Of a stretch of DNA of 64,000 nt, positions 1-13,200 are shown piece after piece. A program made the translations under genes and the position numbers. Below the pieces are notes generated by a model. It had not been told where the DNA came from, did not search any database, and worked only from the letters and a program-made list of their open reading frames with translations. Location of the stretch: positions 29,823,245 to 29,887,244 of the forward strand of contig NC_066316.1 in assembly GCF_022539315.1 (NCBI RefSeq), in the 5' to 3' direction. The first letter of the stretch is position 1. Every line of letters starts with the position of its first letter. Origin of the DNA: Serinus canaria (taxonomy: Eukaryota > Chordata > Aves > Passeriformes > Fringillidae).

Positions 1-3000
1 GTAAAGAAGGAAGGAAAAGAGGAAATGCTAGTCATCCAGGTGTGAGATGACAATAAACTAGAAGAGAACTTCAGCTGTATAAGTGAAGATACTTGTGAGA
101 GGCTGCAAGAGATAGATTTAACCAGCCTTAGGAGATAAACAATCTCATGTCCAGAGTACAGGTATATGCGATTAAATGGTATAAGACATTTAGACAAAAG
201 ATCCAATATTTTAGTTAAGAGTAAATAAGGATAAAATGATATCTAGGCATCTTGACTGGAAGTTCTGTTGAAAAAAAAAAGCCCAGCAAAAAACCCCAGA
301 GATAAATCAACAGGGATGCAATAACTTTGTCAGACCTCTACACTCAAGAGGTCACCTCCTGGGGGATGACACATGTCTGCAGAAACTGCAGAGCTGTTGG
401 TAGTGACTTGTCTCCCTGAGAGTGTTTTACAACTAAGTAAAAAGGAGCCATCAGTGATGATTCTTTAAGTGTTGTTCCTTCTGTGAATACATTTGCCTTT
501 TGCTTCCCACTCATTCATAAACCAAACAAAAGTAGGAAAATGCCAACCAGTGCAGAGAGAGATCTGGTGTTGCTGCATCAAGGTTTCCTAAAAATTGGGA
601 ATGTCTTCTGAATCTAAACCAATGACTCTTTGTCAATTTGTTTGCAGTGCCTGTTGTGCCTGTTGCATTTGTAATAGCTCACCATTCATCCTGAGAAAAT
701 AGAAATACAGCTATTGAAAATAGGCTGCTTAGGGAGGTTTGCTTTCTCTTATGCTCACTGATGGAGAGCTGTTGTTCAGCTGTAGCAGGGTGCAGGTGTG
801 TGCTCTCCTCATAAGCTCAGTCCAGTGTGGTAGTCAAGCTCCTGGTTAAGTGACACAGATTCCCAAATGTAACTGCAGACCACTCACCCTCTCCCCCTGC
901 TCTCCCCTTGCATTTTACCAACATCTTCATAACCTGCCATGAGATAAGAGCTGGCTCCATACCTGTATATACTGTGACTGATTTAAGCAGCAGAGAAAGC
1001 GCATGTTATCACATCCTTTCTGAAGATCTGTTACCAGTTTTCCTCCTATCACAGGACTCATTTTCTGGCTGTCTAATTGCAGAAGCATTTGAAGGCAAAG
1101 GACTTTGTTGTTGTTTAAAACTTTGAACACTTCTTGTAACTCTTTCCATTGAGGGAGTTAAAAAATCTGATGCTCTTGTTCTGATGCATTTTGGGCCCAC
1201 CATCAAACCACTGGCTGTCACTCCCCTTCTTTTTCTGAAAGCCCCTACAAACTTTGCTTCTGGCAGTATCTCAGGATATGACTACATTGTTGTTTTAGTT
1301 GAATCCCATTACTCTTCCATCCCATTCCAGTACACTGCTAGTTTGCAGTTGAGAGTGTGATTTTGATTTTCACTGCCTCATGTGTCAGTTGCAAGCCTGA
1401 AGGGACCTTTTTATAATCGTAATAACAATTCTCAGCAAAATCAATGGCACTTTCAGTAGTGGTGTGGAGCATCCATTTTGTTTTGCCCCCAAGGAACAGA
1501 TGCCTTATTGCAGAAGATGTTACTATAGAGGCTGACGCTCAGCAGTTACAGAGCAGAGCCACATCACAAGGAGGATCTGTCATGAGGCTGCCTTTAATAG
1601 GCAGCCAAAAGAATTTGGCTCACACAACACTGAATTCTCTTATCAACAAATTTGGCATCAAAGGAATCGTAGCCTTCTTCTAAATTTTCTGAGTTTGCCT
1701 GAACCTCAGTGATCTGGTGACCTCTGCCCTCATAGCAGCCTTGCTATGTGTTGGAAAGTTGGAATAGAGTTACTGTTCCAGTTTGATATGGGAAAAGGAG
1801 TTTCTCAAGTAAATGCCTACCCAAGTTGTTTTTCGGCACTTGACTTGGCTCACAGTAGATACCTGTAGATTCAACAGCAGATGCCAGAGAATCTTGCTCC
1901 ATCACCATTGCACAGGAGCACATCCCAGCTGTGCTCTCACCCACGCTTCTGGGTTTCTTTCCCATCAACACAGAGACAGCAGGAAGAGAAAGATGGAGGA
2001 ATGAGCCTGGTGCAAGCTTTACTCTGTTAAAAGAGTTAGGCTTTGGACTTAACTTGGGCCTATCCCAGCCCTAGGAATACAAATGTGTTTTCCTGAAGCA
2101 CAGAGGCAGATGGAAGTGCTGTGGGATGTTAGGACTATGCTAAGCCAGTGCTCTTCCTTCTTCCCTCTGCTGCTGTATTCTGCCCTGGAAAAGGGTGCAC
2201 CATCTGTGCTGATAGAGCTGCTTGTGTGGTCACTGTGTGAACCAGATTGGGAGACTCCATCTGAAAAATAATTTCCTTTTTGTTATTTTCTGACTGGAGT
2301 GGTTGCGCAAAGCTGTTTACGGCACAGCTGCACTACTGAGGGATAGCGTGCCACTGGACAGGGTGTCAATGAGAGGAGGCATCTCTGGGGAGGAGTCTGT
2401 AAGGAGAGGAAGGAACTGACATTTGAAACCAGAATAGCTGTGAAACTCTTTGTAATGTAAACTACAGCTGAAGTCAGTTCATCTTCTTGGGCTTTCTTTG
2501 TGGTCACTAGGGAGAGATAAGCTGTTTCAGAGTGATGGAGAGCAGAAGTCCTTATCTCCATTGATAATAGAGGGACCCCAGACACTGAAGTGCTTAATGT
2601 TACAAATACCCCCAAAACAAGCAGTGAAGCCAAACTTCCAGTGTCTCAAGCAATTTCCCTCTTTCTGCCTTCATATGAAGGAAATAACTTTCATTTTTGT
2701 GCCAAGAGTCTGCCAAAATAGCAGAACTATGTTCCTGAGTGTAAAGCTACTTTGAAATCTGATCAGCGAACAAACAGGAATCTGAATCCCAACTTCACCT
2801 CCCAATCCTGACAGTCCTCATCTCCATAGTTTGCTTTATTTTCAGACATTATACAATATTTAAGATAGGTGTCTATCCCCATCCCTACCTAATAGAGATA
2901 ACATTTTAAAGTCTGCCTGGACTTCTTTTTTTCTTCCTCTGAGTATGCCTTTCTTAGCCAGTGAGCCACATTTCCCCCTTGAGGTTGTTTACTCAGCTCC

Positions 3001-4341
3001 CACTCCAGTCTCCAAAATGTTTCTTCATTAATTCAAATGGAGTCCGGGCTGAAAGGGGGGGAAATGGCACTATCCATCTTCTAGTTGGGCAGGAACAAGG
3101 AAGCTGCAGCTGCCTGTCCATCAATACCAGTTTTTGTGCTCTGCAGGATCATGTGGCAATGCACATTTGATATGGATAGATCATGAGTTCAGGATGCTAT
3201 TTTGGGCAGATTAGTTGTAGAAGAGCAGATCTTACCTGTTAAGCTCCTCCTTCAAAACATTTTAGACATCCTTGAGCCAGCAAAAAGAGTAAAAATAGTT
3301 CAGTGCCTTGCATTCTGAGGCCACAGTGGTTTTAGGTCCATGACTATGTATCCTGAAAGTAAAATTGCCATAACAGGAAAGCCCAGCCCAAGAAGTGTCT
3401 GCCAGCAACTCAGCCATCATGTATTTTCTCTTGTGAGGATGGCATTTACACTCACTCTGGTCAGCCATATCAGAATTTGCAGTGTTTATTTATATAAACT
3501 GAAAAAAGACCACACAGCTACTGCGACCACACAGTTGTCAGCAGCCATCACCAAAGCAAAACAATATTACATGTTAATTGGCCATGGAATGGCATGCTGG
3601 GATTTTGTCTTTCCTTGTTTTCTTCATTCTCCCTGTGAATTAGACCAATAAATCTACCATGCTGTAAATCTGTTTTTTAATTTTTCAGCTGACCGATCTG
3701 CAAGTCACTTCACACACACTGCACCAATTACAAATAAGATTGCAGATTTATTTTACTTAGGTTATTCTATGGATGTAGATTATGCAATAGCTGTACCAAG
3801 ATACCTGATTAAATTGTGCTGCATAAAAGTATTTCATGCAAGATCAAGCTGTGTCTTAACCATATCAAGAACTAATCAGATCCCACATGAAGATACAGTT
3901 TCCTGATATACATGAGAATTAAAGCATGTATCTTTCAAAGATTTGTGGTTTTAAGCTGAAGTTATGATGATGTTGAGCCTTATACCATTCCAACCTCTAG
4001 TACTGGCAAGTGTAGTTTTAGTTTATATCTCTCTCCTGTGGCATACATCCAGAAAAAACAATACATAAGGCAATGTCAGAATGTCCTTATGCAGAATTGC
4101 AGTGTGCAACTAAATCTCTGCAGCATCATAGTATTTGTCAAAATGATACACCTTTTTTTTTTAGAGCTTGCTATTCCTTTCTCAGTCTTACATCCAGATA
4201 AGATTAGTTAATCTTTCTTTAATTCTACTTTAGCCCATGTGTAATGAAGCATTCCACATTAAACTGTGAACAAAGTCATGCTCCTATAAGAAAATGCAAG
4301 ATTGTTCTCAAGCTGGTAGTAGGAGTTTAGGCTATTTATTT
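1..4341. other. Intergenic DNA, nothing recognised
   Basis: Stop-rich AT-leaning sequence with no recognisable exon, repeat family or RNA gene. The short ORFs here are frame noise on both strands. Confidence 0.6.
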
Positions 4342-4513
4342 TTAGTCATTCAAAAATGAGTGATTAATAGTATGTAAAAGATCCTGGATAAATCTTTGCC
4401 TCTTTCTTACAAATTTGCACCTGCTGACAAGATGAACATCAGCAACTTCCTTCCACCTGTTCCTCTTGTAGGTGGAAGAAACAGAAGCACAGAAACCATC
4501 ATAGATTGGGATA

Positions 4514-4535
4514 AGCACTCTGGTACCAGAGTGCT
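4514..4535. repeat. Perfect 22-bp palindrome
   Basis: The 11-base half AGCACTCTGGT is followed directly by its exact reverse complement ACCAGAGTGCT, centred on a KpnI-type GGTACC. The flanking bases do not extend it. Confidence 0.95.
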
Positions 4536-5430
4536 GAACCATCTTTATGGGTACAAGGTAAAAATGGCCCCACCCTGTTACGGTTTGGGGATCACCATCC
4601 CCACACCTCTTGCAGACTAGTCCCTCTCTCATGCTGACACAACAATTTGTGGGGCCATGCCATGAGCCAGACCACTGAATGGAGATGAGTTTCAAATGGG
4701 TTCATCTCTCCCTTTAGCCACGAATGGCTGTGGAGGGGCTGGTGTGAAGGAGCATCTGGAAATGGAAGGGATCAGGGCAGGAGCAACCCAGCCAGACGGG
4801 TTCCTTGCTGAAGTGCCTGCACTGTGGCTGTGCAGCCTGGGCAGATGGTGCCACTGGAACAACACCCAGCCCCTGCTGAAGGTGGGGTCAGTGCTGAATT
4901 ACTGGCTGGCCGTGCTGACTCAGGAGAGATAAGGAAAAGATGTGGGCAATTCCTGTGATAGTGAGACTGTCTGTCAGGCAAAGGTCCTGAGGGAAAAACA
5001 TGCCTTGTTTTAAGGGCTGTACCATGGTACAGACTTGTGTTACAGTAGCACTAACAACAGTGTCCTATTTTGCCAAACAGCTCTAGGCAGAGAGGAAGGT
5101 GTATCCTGTTTCAAATGCTTCAAAAGTCTGCAGATGATGGAGAATACTGCATTTGCCCTGAGTTCTCCCTGTATGTCAGAGATGTGTGTAACAGCTCTGT
5201 TTTGCCATTTCAGAATCTTCCCCGTTCCTATCACTTGGTTGTGGGAAGTCTCTGCTTCTACTGGCATCCCCCAGTTTGGCCAGATGGCCACTGGCATGCC
5301 CCATTACTCCCAGTAATACTGGCACTGGAAAAGCCAAATGCCCCCCCACACCCTCCAGCATCTGACTAAAATCTGTTCATTGCCAAATATGGAATATGGA
5401 AAGAACATTCCCTTGGATCAACTGGCTAAG

Positions 5431-5490
<60 letters not shown>
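5431..5490. repeat. (AACT)15 microsatellite
   Basis: Fifteen uninterrupted copies of AACT over 60 bp, preceded by a short AAG-rich flank and followed by GCCTATTT. An array this pure and long is likely to vary in length between individuals. Confidence 0.98.
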
Positions 5491-7140
5491 GCCTATTTAT
5501 CTTCTCCTGTAATGTAGGGTCACACTCCTAAATCTTCTGCATATTGTTTGTCTAATATATCCTTTCTAGAGCAATGATGCAGGGAACTAGGAACTCTCTT
5601 TGATACCCTGATGTCTTCCTATGGCACAGTTTCTGTTGTAGTCTTCCCTAGGGAATTTTGTTGTGGAGTATGGTAGAATGTTCTGTGGCTCATGGTGAGG
5701 TGTGGAGCAGATGGCATGTGGAGTTTTTTGGAGCAGCATTGTCTGGAGCTATAGAGGTACTGATCCAAGGCTGTTATCCACAAATGAGGCCTTTTTTGCA
5801 TGTTAAATGAAATAACAACTTGGACTCCACCAACTTTTTCCCTTGTGGTTTTTCTGCCTTTCACAATATATAAGGGATATCTTGGGTTCCTGAAACTTGA
5901 TTGCTGTTTTATCTGCTTGCATGACAAAAAACCATTTCATGATTAGCACTTTTTCCTACCTACAATGATCCTTTTCTTCAGGACCTCCATTGAAATCCCT
6001 TTGGAAATTCCACTGGCATTCCCATAACTCACAGTTATACTTTCCCTTCCATGCCTCAGTCCCCTGACAGTGGTGCCCATATGACTCGCTCATGGGTTGG
6101 TCTACTGGCTGCATCGCCCCACACCACTGCCTTTCCATACTCATGGTCTTCATGTTGGGGATAGGAGTAAAATCACTGTCTGCCCCAACCCAAAATATCT
6201 CTGTCAGTCTTCCCAGGTCCCTCTGAAACTGAATCCTTTATTACTAGCCTTGAAACTGAGGCTTCATTCCAGTGCAGCCATCCACACATCTGCTATCCCC
6301 ATGGCCTCTCCTGGCTGCCAGACCTAAAGCAGAAGCGGAGCAGTCGTGTTAGCCTGGTGCTGCCTCTGAGCACACAAGCCTTGGGGAGAGCAGAGCATCT
6401 GAGCTCAGATGTGAGTACCACACCAAGGCTGTCACCTCTGTGCCAGGACTGGCTCGTGTCCTGGCAGCTTGGAGAGCAGGAGGAGCAGCCCTGGGACCGT
6501 GGCACCTCCCTGTCTAGAGACACCCTCGTGTCCCTGCACAGTGCTGCTTCCAATGTCCAGCTGCCCTGACACTGGGAGCAGCTCCCAGCCCTAGGTCCCC
6601 ATGTCCAGTGCAACTACAGAGATGAGTAAAGAACCTGAAAACATTCCTTCTGGGAATCACATTCTAAAGGGGAGAAACTCAAGGTTTACACCTAATGGTG
6701 TAAAAAGGACCGTAGTCTAAGCAAGAGAAGGAATATAGACTAGTAATGGATCTTGTTTTAAAGCTAAAACATATATGTTATATTATTTCTGTTAAACAAA
6801 AAAAAATAAAAATAAAAGCCATAATTGAAGATTCATTTGCTAAGCATCTCCAAATGCTTTAATCACTACAGTGTAGTTAGGCAAAAAGTTTGTCTGTGGA
6901 TCTGGAATCACTGTACAAGCTTTATTCATTACCTGTGCAACTTGGCAGCAGTAGAGAAGCCCATTGCAGCATCAGTGGTGAAATGCTTGCTTACTTACGT
7001 GGAAAATTATTAGCATAGTTTTCTTGTTACCTAACAGCAGTCTGAATTCCTGAAAGGGATAAAGGATGATGATCATCTTCATTCTTTCCAGCTGCACCAA
7101 ATAAACAGCATTCCTCTTCCATGTTTGTTATTGCTTACAG

Positions 7141-7353
7141 GCAAAGAGACCCATTTTCCTTATCCAGCTTTGATGCTTATGAAAAATTGGAAATTGAAAG
7201 GACACACCCTGCAGCTGCCTTCAGCCAGCAAAGGGTTAATTGTGATTGCCGACATTTGGCACTCGAGATGGATGATAAAACCTTATCTTCAGTGAAGCAA
7301 GAGAATCTCACCAGGACAACAAGCATTGCATTGAGGAAAAGGCAGTTCAATGA
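7141..7353 (+). other. Candidate exon of unknown gene (weak)
   Basis: A pyrimidine-rich tract ending TTGTTATTGCTTACAG (7125-7140) is followed by a 213-bp stretch fully open in one frame (from 7142) and ending ATGA|GTAAGA, a usable donor. The length is divisible by three, so the exon would be frame-neutral. The peptide begins QRDPFSLSSFDAYEKLEIER and includes a ALRKRQFNE segment. It is hydrophilic and of ordinary protein-like composition, but I do not recognise it and see no partner exon with matching phase nearby. Chance alignment of splice-like signals is a real possibility. Confidence 0.2.
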
Positions 7354-10215
7354 GTAAGAGCTTCCTAGTTATAGGGAGCTCTGCAGCCTTTACTGTATTT
7401 GTATAGTCAAGGCAAGCAACCTTTCCCCACACTTTATCAGGAATGTAAAGATATCAGCTGAAAGTCCTGCACAGTTGATTTTGGCTTGAGAACCACTAAA
7501 GTTTATATTGGTGTCAGGCAGCTTTATTTAAGGCCTAAATATTTGTCTGGTAAAAAACAATATATTGAGTGTCTGGTTGAAGTATTCATAACCTGTTAGG
7601 ATAGACCCAAATGTCTAAATCTTAATCTAGAAAATTGTGAATCTGTACTGGTGGAGCTTCCTCTTTACACTTGTGCAATGTAATTACTTTTCTGTAATTA
7701 CCATGTGTAAATTGCTTTAAGGGTGTAGTGACATTAAGAACATTGAAACACTTGTGGAACAAAGCCCTTAGGAGACTGAGCTGTTGGAATGAGTAAACTT
7801 CATGCATTTGGGTTGCCTTACCTTTTCTAAATTGCAAATTTATGGAAACAGCCATTGGAAACAACCACTGGACTGAAATGAAGAGCCTGGCTACTCGGGG
7901 CTTTGTGTTGTGCCTTATAAATGTAACAATCTGTCATGAGGCTGAATAACATCTGCCTTTGCTCACTCAGATGAGTGCAGATTCACCTCACGGCCTCATT
8001 TCAGCTCATCCTTTTTTTGAGCTGCTGATCTCTTTGAAGTGATAATACTTCTATGGGTCCTGTGTCTCCAGAGCAAAGGTACTCTACCAACTTAAGAACT
8101 TAACTCCTAACACTCCAGACAGAGAGAGAAAGCTAATCAGAGTCTGTTTTGTAGGCTTTAGCTCCATGAGAGCTACTGGGTTAAGATGGATGTTGAGTCA
8201 AAGAGAAGAGGTGGAGAAAATACCCATCTCCTCCTGAGTTTTGTCTGCCATACTCATCTGTTCTCAAATTTTCCAACGAATGGTTTACATTTTCCTTCCT
8301 CTTGGAAGAGGAAGAGCTGTTTTCTTCTGTTTGCAGTCTTGTAATATTCCTATGCTGTCTTCAAGGACTAACATAAGGAAATCTGTTTTACCTAAGGCGA
8401 GTAGTAAGGCTATTAAACAAACTACTGTGATTTAAAACGTGACAGTGACAGCTTTCTGTCACATGATGTAAATTCAACTAAGGTAACTTGGGCTGCATAT
8501 GCTCTCACAGTGTAAAAGTAAACCTGGAGTAGTAGAGGAAAAATATGCTTTAGCCTTTCATTAAAACATTTAAATTTATTTTATCTATAAATATAATTAT
8601 ACCAGGATAGTTATACTGACAATCTCCCTAATGGAGTTGCACCTAATGTGTATAAACTAATTAGCTGATTTGAATAAACTAGAAAACCCAAAGGATTAAT
8701 TTTTCTTTTTTGAAATTCCTTCCACTGATCTTTCTAATTCTGTTTTAATTGCATCTGTATGAGCAGAGGTATGGTTTCATCTTTCATTCTTTCTTCTGAG
8801 CTTGCATACCTTCTCTTTTGCTTTCCATGAAAATTGTCATTAGCAGATTCAAGTAGTTTAATGGAAACAAAATAAATTTGTAGCAAATATCCAATAAAAA
8901 ATTAATATAGATCTTGAAAATGCAGTTCTCCATTCCCAGAACAACTCCACTGAAAAAAAAAGGGACTGAAAAAACCCAAACATATCAAATAACTGGAAGG
9001 TTTCAGTGAAACCCATCTCAAAAGTAGCAGCCAGGTACCTGTAAAACACATTTTGGCTGGGGAGTACAAAGCAGTGCTCATGGTACCCCAGGGCTGGACA
9101 CAGAGTATGAGGGACTGCATTGACATTGCTTCTTCCCATCCGCTGGTACAGAGTGACCTCCCCGTGGCCTGTGCCCTTGGAGGGAACAAAGTGGGGTAAT
9201 AGAAATCTTGGGTCAAACCCAAGAAATCACATCTTCATGCTCTGAATATTTGCCTTCTTATTCCTATCCCTCTAAGTAAATCACATCCTGAAAGACCTTG
9301 CAGATTTCTGTGGGTTTACTTTTTCTGTAGGAAGGAAAGAGGCATGATTCCTCCCCAGTATGTGCTGTGCCAGCAGATATCCAAGGGGCTGACTCAATTA
9401 TTTCCCAAAGTGTCTTTGTCAGTGCAATTAACAGGTGCTTCATAATATGTGAATGCATGACTGTCCCACTACAGAAAATGTATCCTCACTAGGCCTTAGG
9501 ATGGGATATGGAAGCCTTATGCCTAAGTAACACCTGCAATAATGTCATCTGAAAGCTATTTGCCACATCCAGGCAGAAGCTGAAATTGATCTCAGATCCC
9601 ACTGCTGCTGGAAGCAGAGGGCAGCCCCACCACTGCCCATCCTGTGGGCCCCAGTGATGCTCACGAGGGGATGCTCGTGTGGGAACTGCTCCTGCTCAAA
9701 AATTAGTTTTACCAATATAAAGCTTCTGTTTCTTCTTCTTCAGCTGACTGGCCTGGCTGTCTGTGTGGGTGCAGCACAAAATGTGTAGTGGCAGCACATA
9801 GGAAGGGACAGATCTGCATGAAGTGCAGCATTAAATCAAATTAAGATAATTGGGGAAGTAAAACTTAAGTCAACAATTAATGTCGATCGGTGAATGAATA
9901 TGAGCAAATTCTTTTCTATTCATGACAACTATCCACGCAGAAAGACAAAAATGTGCCAGACAGATATGCCAGTTACAGCAAAGAAATGGTTCAGTTCTAG
10001 TTAATTTAGAGTAAGAAAGGAGTGATAAAACACATTAACCCTTGAATTAATGAACAGAATGTTTCAATTTTAGTTTGGTTGGAGCAGAAACAGAAATGCT
10101 TAAGCTGGTTTTTTTTTTCATTTTTTGAATGCAGCCCAAGATGTGGGCTGTAACAAAGCATCAGAAAGGTTGCAATTGATTTGGAGCATATGGCAAAACT
10201 CTTTGTCAAGGAAAA

Positions 10216-10228
10216 GGGGGGGGGGGGG
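10216..10228. repeat. G13 homopolymer
   Basis: Thirteen consecutive Gs flanked by GAAAA and AAAG. Long G runs are rare in this AT-rich context, prone to sequencing length error, and able to form quadruplexes between strands. Confidence 0.95.
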
Positions 10229-13200
10229 AAAGTTTTGTTTGCTGGAAGAAAAAGAAATGAGAAGACCAAAGCAATTCAATCTGCTGAGTGTGAAATGCAT
10301 TAAGAAGGTAGGAGTGTTGCACAGCTGAATGCTGTGCTGTCACTGCCAGACACTTCTCTGCTGGCTCCCAATCCTGGAGCTCTGAAAGAGGTCTGGCAGT
10401 CCCAGCTCCATGTCAGTCACTGCCACAGCCCAAAGCTGTGGGGGCAGGAGCATATTGACCCAGCCCAGCATAGACATGGAGGGACAGAAGGAAGGTTTGT
10501 AGGCATTTTGAAACAAAAGGAAAAAAAGTTTTATAGGTATTTTGAAACAGAAATGCAGGCAATTAATACCTTATTCAGATATGGAGGGTATTCACGTCTC
10601 AAAACTGCACATTTCTAGAAAAAAATCCACAGTTTCTCGTGTGTTCCCAGATTCCTGCGTTCCTAACACTGCCTCTGCCACTGTGGAGTTCTTAGCAGTC
10701 CCCTTTCCCACACAGCACCATCACTTCAGGAATCATGTTAGCTGTGGTAGGAAATGAAGACCTGCTTTGTTTTAACTCTTACCATCTACCAGAGCATGCC
10801 TAGTCTCAGGCTCTGCCTTGCTTCTAGTGAAAGAAGATAATTGACATCTTTTCTCTGTTTTGGGAATGAAGAAGGATGTGAGAGACATAAAAATGAAAGC
10901 TACTCTGTAAAGCTTTCTAAAAATGCTGCATGGAATTTACACTACAGTTTGGAAACCGCTCTGCTTTGTGAGATAAACTAAAATTTGGTTGCATGTGAAG
11001 CCACAGAGATGAAGCCACTGACTAAGGAACCCAAAGCAAGCCTGCACATTTGTTTTGCTTTCAGTGGACTGCTTTCAACCTGAGCCCACTGGGAATGAAT
11101 GGAGTCCAAACTCACACTGTCAGGTAGGCTTTGTGAGCTGTGATCAAACGTGCTGTTAGCGGAAAGCGCACTGACCATCGGTCGGTCTGTGCCAGTTCAG
11201 GTGTGCCTGCATTGCCCACACAAAATAGATACAATTAATTTGTATACAATTGACAGTCCAGGCATTGATCACAGTGCCATGAGAGGTAGATCATACCTTG
11301 GGAACCAGTGCATGGTCTAACAAAATAGCACAGGAGGAAACCTGGAGGAAGAGGGACAGATGTCAGCCACAGTTCGTGAAGAGATGCCACCGTGAGATGC
11401 CCACATTTATTCCCTTTGGACTTCTTCATGAAGGTTTTGTGCTCCAGGTAATGGGTTGGAAAGTTGTAGATCCTTTGATGCTTGAAGCTCTCTCTGCCCA
11501 CTTCATCTACAAAAAACTTAATCTTTCTTTGGATTTAAATGTTTGGTGCTGTAAAGTGTTTGATGAAATGTTTTGAGGAATTCATGCTTATGAATAAATA
11601 GATATTTATCGCAGAAGAGATTGAAGCAATTCTCTTGTTCAACCTCTGTAAAATCCAGCTGAAAAAATTCATCTCAGTGCAATCAATTTATCTCCTACTT
11701 AAGCCTACGGAATTCTTTCTATAATGTAATGATACATTATAAAAATGTATTCAGAAAAGAGAAATTTCAATTTTTCCCAGTGTAGATCCAACCTGGTAGG
11801 GAATTCTTTCTGCAGGACAATAGTTCCTTATCTTAGCTGGGGAGCAAAGATGAAGACAGGTACTGTAATTCAAAACAGCCAAACAGACAATCGTTTTTTT
11901 TTCACCTTCTTTTCTTCTTTTTTTTTTTTTTTGGTTCCATTTTGACTGAACAAAATCTGGACCAATCCAGCTCTGAAAAAAGTTTTTTATTCCCTGCCAT
12001 CCAGATACACGCCTGAATCTCAGGTGAAAAGTTTGTAGCACTCAAGCAGGCTCTTACTGTCCTCCACTTACAATGGAGAAGTTGGGAAAATAGCTGTACT
12101 TTCTGTTTTGATACTAGCACAGGGGTCCTTAAAATGAAGCCCTTAGACAGCCTTTATAATATTAAGATATATTTAATGATATTAAGATATGTTGGAATTT
12201 AATCTTTTTAATAACTTCAGTTGCTGACCAACTCTCTGCAGGGCTTTAAAGTTCTCCTTTGAAACATGATAAATAGGAAAGAAATTGTGAGTTCTGATAA
12301 TCCTCTAGTGTGTTCAGAGTTTCCTTGAGTGGTTTTAGTGTCTATAGGGGTCTGTTGTGAGTGTTGTTTCTTTATTGTATTGGAGCGGGAGTGGGCAAAG
12401 AAGCAAAGTCGTGTAAACATGCACGTATTTCTTTTCTATCCATATGCTTCGTTTGTTTAGTCCTTTTCCTCAGTGGATCTCATAGAACCATACCAGGAAT
12501 AATCCATTCCATGTCTCAGACTGGAATGCACCCTCAGTGGAGGAAGAGAGGAGAATGTAAATGTAGGGCAGTGCTTTCAGGAGTTCACCCCAGGAGCTTG
12601 GCAGGGGCTCATCCAAGGATACTCAGCACTAATAGCAGACCAGAGAACAAAGCCCTGGAAGCCTAGCTCCTGGTCTTTTGCTGCAATCTCAAACTCATAT
12701 GTTTACTGAGAACATACTTCTATTACTTCCTTAACAACTTTCTCATGATAATCTTGGATTTCGCTTCCCCTGTTTGTTACAAGCCCACAAAAGCCAGAAG
12801 ACAAATGTGCACCTAAATGTTCTCTTAAGTGCTAATGAAATACTGAGCTGGGAGGAGCACAGCTCTCCAGGGGTATGACGGTCTTATGGCAGACTTCCCT
12901 TGGAAATGGAAATGCTGATGAGTGCCCTTTAATGGTAGGTACTTCTCAATGCTACCTGTATCCCTGACAGACATAAATAAATAAATACAAGCCATTTCTA
13001 AACTTACTTGGTATCTTAGTTGTTCAAGGGGCTGACACCTGCTATAGTAAATAGCCAGTGTGACCACAGAGAAAACACCGTGTCAGTTTGCTTTTCTGTA
13101 TTTGTAGAGCGCGTTTATACCCCAGTGGTATGCAAATATCCAGTTGCATCACGTTGCACGTAACTTCATTTATAACACACATTACTCACAACAGTCTGAG

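Larger units (their letters stand above)
4342..7140. other. Intergenic DNA with palindrome and AACT microsatellite
   Basis: Apart from the 22-bp palindrome at 4514 and the microsatellite at 5431, no gene or known repeat is seen. A 117-codon minus ORF (4342-4695) and an overlapping plus ORF cross the palindrome, and both therefore encode the same HSGTRVL string. That is a symmetry effect and not coding evidence. Confidence 0.6.

Noticed and set aside
5400..5500. AACT array considered as a CRISPR-like or satellite array
   Set aside because: Four-base units without spacers; a plain microsatellite in vertebrate DNA.
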